NCBI RefSeq assembly: GCF_937871615.1
Contig: NZ_CALMPA010000039.1
Coordinates: 62,001 to 126,000, forward strand
Direction: 5' to 3'
Source of the DNA: an uncultured Sphingomonas sp.
Lineage (GTDB): Bacteria > Pseudomonadota > Alphaproteobacteria > Sphingomonadales > Sphingomonadaceae
DNA length: 64,000 bases
Within the stretch, counting starts at the first letter, position 1. Each line of letters starts with the position of its first letter. Below the pieces are notes generated by a model, which saw nothing but the letters and a program-made list of their open reading frames with translations, was not told where the DNA came from and ran no database searches. Of this stretch, positions 62,559 through 64,000 are shown piece by piece. Made by a program: the position numbers and the translations under genes.

Positions 62559-63080
62559 ATGAGGCGATTGATCGAGCTTGTCGCACTGGACAAAATTGAT
62601 AGCGACGCGATCGAGGCATTGCTCGATCGCGCGTTCGGCAGGGATCGCCATGGGCGCACCGCTTACCGGCTGCGCGCCGGAACCGAGCCGATCCCCGGCC
62701 TAAGCCTCGCCGCGCTGGATGGTGGAGCGCTGGTCGGGACGATCCAGTGCTGGCCGGTCGTCTTCACCGCCGACAAGGGCGGTGCGGTGCCGCTCACCTT
62801 GCTCGGGCCGGTCGCGGTGGAGCCGGGGCGGCAACGCGACGGGATCGGCCGGCTGCTGATGACCGCCAGCCTCGACGCCGCCGTCCGCGAGCGGCTGGAC
62901 AGTGCGATCATGCTGATCGGCGATCCGGAATATTACAGCCGCTTCTTCGGCTTCAGTGCCGAGCGCACCGCCGGCTGGCGCCTGCCCGGCCCGGTCGAAC
63001 GGCATCGCCTGCTCGCGCGCGGAAACGCCGTGCCGGATGGCGCTGGCACGATCGGCCCGCGCCTCGCCATATCCGCCTGA
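62559..63080 (+). CDS. GNAT-family N-acetyltransferase
   Basis: The 173-residue protein has the GNAT core: L-L-G-P-V-A-V-E-P-G-R-Q-R-D-G-I-G-R-L-L-M near residue 90 (acetyl-CoA binding R-x-x-G-I-G) and the G-D-P-E-Y-Y-S-R-F-F-G-F block typical of the YhbS-like group. ATG 62559 is chosen to clear the divergent GST gene. The acceptor is unknown. Confidence 0.88.
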   Translation: MRRLIELVALDKIDSDAIEALLDRAFGRDRHGRTAYRLRAGTEPIPGLSLAALDGGALVGTIQCWPVVFTADKGGAVPLTLLGPVAVEPGRQRDGIGRLLMTASLDAAVRERLDSAIMLIGDPEYYSRFFGFSAERTAGWRLPGPVERHRLLARGNAVPDGAGTIGPRLAISA

Positions 63081-63132
63081 GCTTTACCGCCCCGATCTTT
63101 ACGAGAACGCCCCCCTCCCCTACGCGCTGGTT

Positions 63133-63693
63133 ATGCCGATGGCGCCGCCGCCCGATTTCGAAACGCTGACGATCGCCGATATCGCGCGATTGGCGGAGGG
63201 CGATCGCCTGCCGCCGGTCGAACGCTGGCATCCCGAACATTGCGGCGACAGCGAAATGCGGATCGCGCGCGATGGCACCTGGTTTCATCAGGGTTCGCCG
63301 ATCGGGCGGCAGGCGATGGTCCGCGCGTTCAGCCGCATCCTGCGCCGTGAGCCGGACGGCGGCTATGTCCTCGTCACGCCGGTGGAAAAGCTAGACATCG
63401 CGGTGGAGGACGCGCCCTTCGTCGCGGTGGAGATGAAGGCGGAGGGCAGCGGACGCGACGCGACGCTCGCCTTCCGGCTCAATACCGGCGATCTCGTCAC
63501 CGCATCCGCCGATCATCCGCTCAGTTTCGCGGAACGGCCCGATGGCCCGCATCCCTATCTGCGCGTGCGCGGCGGGCTGGACGCACTGGTGACACGCGCG
63601 ATCTATTATGACCTCGCCGAACGCGCGCTTGCGGGAGACGACGAGTCGATCGGCGTGTGGAGCGCGGGGGCATTCTTCCCGCTGGTGCCATGA
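63133..63693 (+). CDS. DUF1285 domain protein
   Basis: The 186-residue cytoplasmic protein matches the DUF1285 pattern: M-R-I-A-R-D-G-T-W-F-H-Q-G-S-P-I-G-R near residue 44, Y-V-L-V-T-P-V-E-K-L-D-I near residue 78 and R-G-G-L-D-A-L-V-T-R-A-I-Y-Y-D-L-A near residue 145. The function is unknown. Its stop overlaps the ATG of the next NUDIX gene (ATGA), a pairing suggesting a shared role in CoA or nucleotide housekeeping. Confidence 0.83.
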   Translation: MPMAPPPDFETLTIADIARLAEGDRLPPVERWHPEHCGDSEMRIARDGTWFHQGSPIGRQAMVRAFSRILRREPDGGYVLVTPVEKLDIAVEDAPFVAVEMKAEGSGRDATLAFRLNTGDLVTASADHPLSFAERPDGPHPYLRVRGGLDALVTRAIYYDLAERALAGDDESIGVWSAGAFFPLVP

Positions 63694-64000
63694 GCAGCCT
63701 CGCCGACCGGCTGCATCGCGCGCTCGCCGCCGGGCTGGCCGAACAGCCGACATTGCTGACCGGCGACCGCGCCGATCGCGATCTCGGGCCGGATGAGATG
63801 ATGCGCCCGGCGGCGGTGCTCATCCCCGTCACCGATCGCCCGCACCCCGGCGTCATCCTCACCCGGCGCCCCGAAACGATGCGCCGCCATCCGGGGCAGA
63901 TCGCCTTCCCCGGCGGCCGGCTCGATCCCGGCGAGGATGCGGTGGCCGCCGCCCTGCGCGAGGCGGAGGAGGAGATCGCCCTCCCGCGCGGCCAGGTCGC
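63690..64000 (+). CDS. CoA pyrophosphatase (NUDIX), 5' part
   Basis: The gene runs off the right edge after 103 codons. The visible protein has V-L-I-P-V-T-D-R near residue 43, the CoA-specific segment M-R-R-H-P-G-Q-I-A-F-P-G-G and most of the NUDIX helix, A-A-L-R-E-A-E-E-E-I. This matches NudL/YeaB-type CoA diphosphatases. It starts at ATG 63690 overlapping the DUF1285 stop. Confidence 0.88.
   Translation, partial: MSSLADRLHRALAAGLAEQPTLLTGDRADRDLGPDEMMRPAAVLIPVTDRPHPGVILTRRPETMRRHPGQIAFPGGRLDPGEDAVAAALREAEEEIALPRGQV

Overview
The window is a GC-rich chromosomal segment that reads like a member of the Sphingomonadales (Sphingomonas or a close relative). This is inferred from gene content: a plant/alphaproteobacterial-type glutamate-cysteine ligase, mdh-sucD-sucA-sucB, a tonB-exbB-exbD-exbD operon, exosortase-A-associated polysaccharide genes, an AcvB/MprF lipid operon, and a short palindromic repeat typical of sphingomonads. 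Almost all DNA is protein coding. There are two tRNA genes (Gly-TCC, Ala-CGC). I saw no rRNA, CRISPR array, prophage or intact insertion sequence.

Layout. 1-12 kb: DUF2147 protein divergent from an Nramp metal transporter, a tyrosine phosphatase, a TelA/XpaC-like pair, tRNA-Gly, epoxide hydrolase, an isoprenylcysteine-methyltransferase-like membrane enzyme, gshA, a YciB-like protein, rsmE, a second DUF2147 gene and ubiA. 12-22 kb: central metabolism, with sdhB (preceded by a creD remnant), a thioesterase, zapE, then mdh-sucD-sucA-sucB with GC-rich hairpins in every spacer and a strong terminator at the end; sucC and lpd are not in the cluster. 22-28 kb: small secreted and membrane proteins, an exosortase-associated glycosyltransferase divergent from an O-antigen-ligase-like protein, and an MscS channel. 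28-31 kb: MaoC dehydratase, thiolase, dinB.

31-36 kb: a tyrosine/homogentisate catabolic locus. A MarR regulator plus a ROK sugar kinase are divergent from hppD-hmgA-Rieske protein. The shared intergenic region holds a well-formed promoter (TTGACA, 17 bp, GATACT) directly abutting a 16-bp dyad. A near-copy of that dyad (15 of 17 bases) sits at the start of a fumarylacetoacetate-hydrolase-family gene 14 kb away, so the two loci may share one regulator. 36-45 kb: oxidoreductase, DUF2171 protein, tRNA-Ala, a NUDIX enzyme, and the tightly overlapped acvB-like / DUF2147 / mprF operon for lysyl-phosphatidylglycerol metabolism. Next come an IS5-type transposase fragment and a histidine-rich exported protein.

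45-64 kb: FAH-family hydrolase, acyl-CoA dehydrogenase, DEAD-box helicase, a fatty-acid/acyl-CoA group (thiolase, SDR, thioesterase), a polytopic membrane gene broken by three frameshifts, dcd, a secreted-protein gene broken by an amber codon, the TonB energy-transduction operon, folB-like, GST, GNAT, DUF1285 and the start of a second NUDIX gene. The decayed genes (creD tail, IS5 fragment, frameshifted membrane gene, amber-interrupted gene) point to ongoing small-scale gene loss in an otherwise compact housekeeping region.
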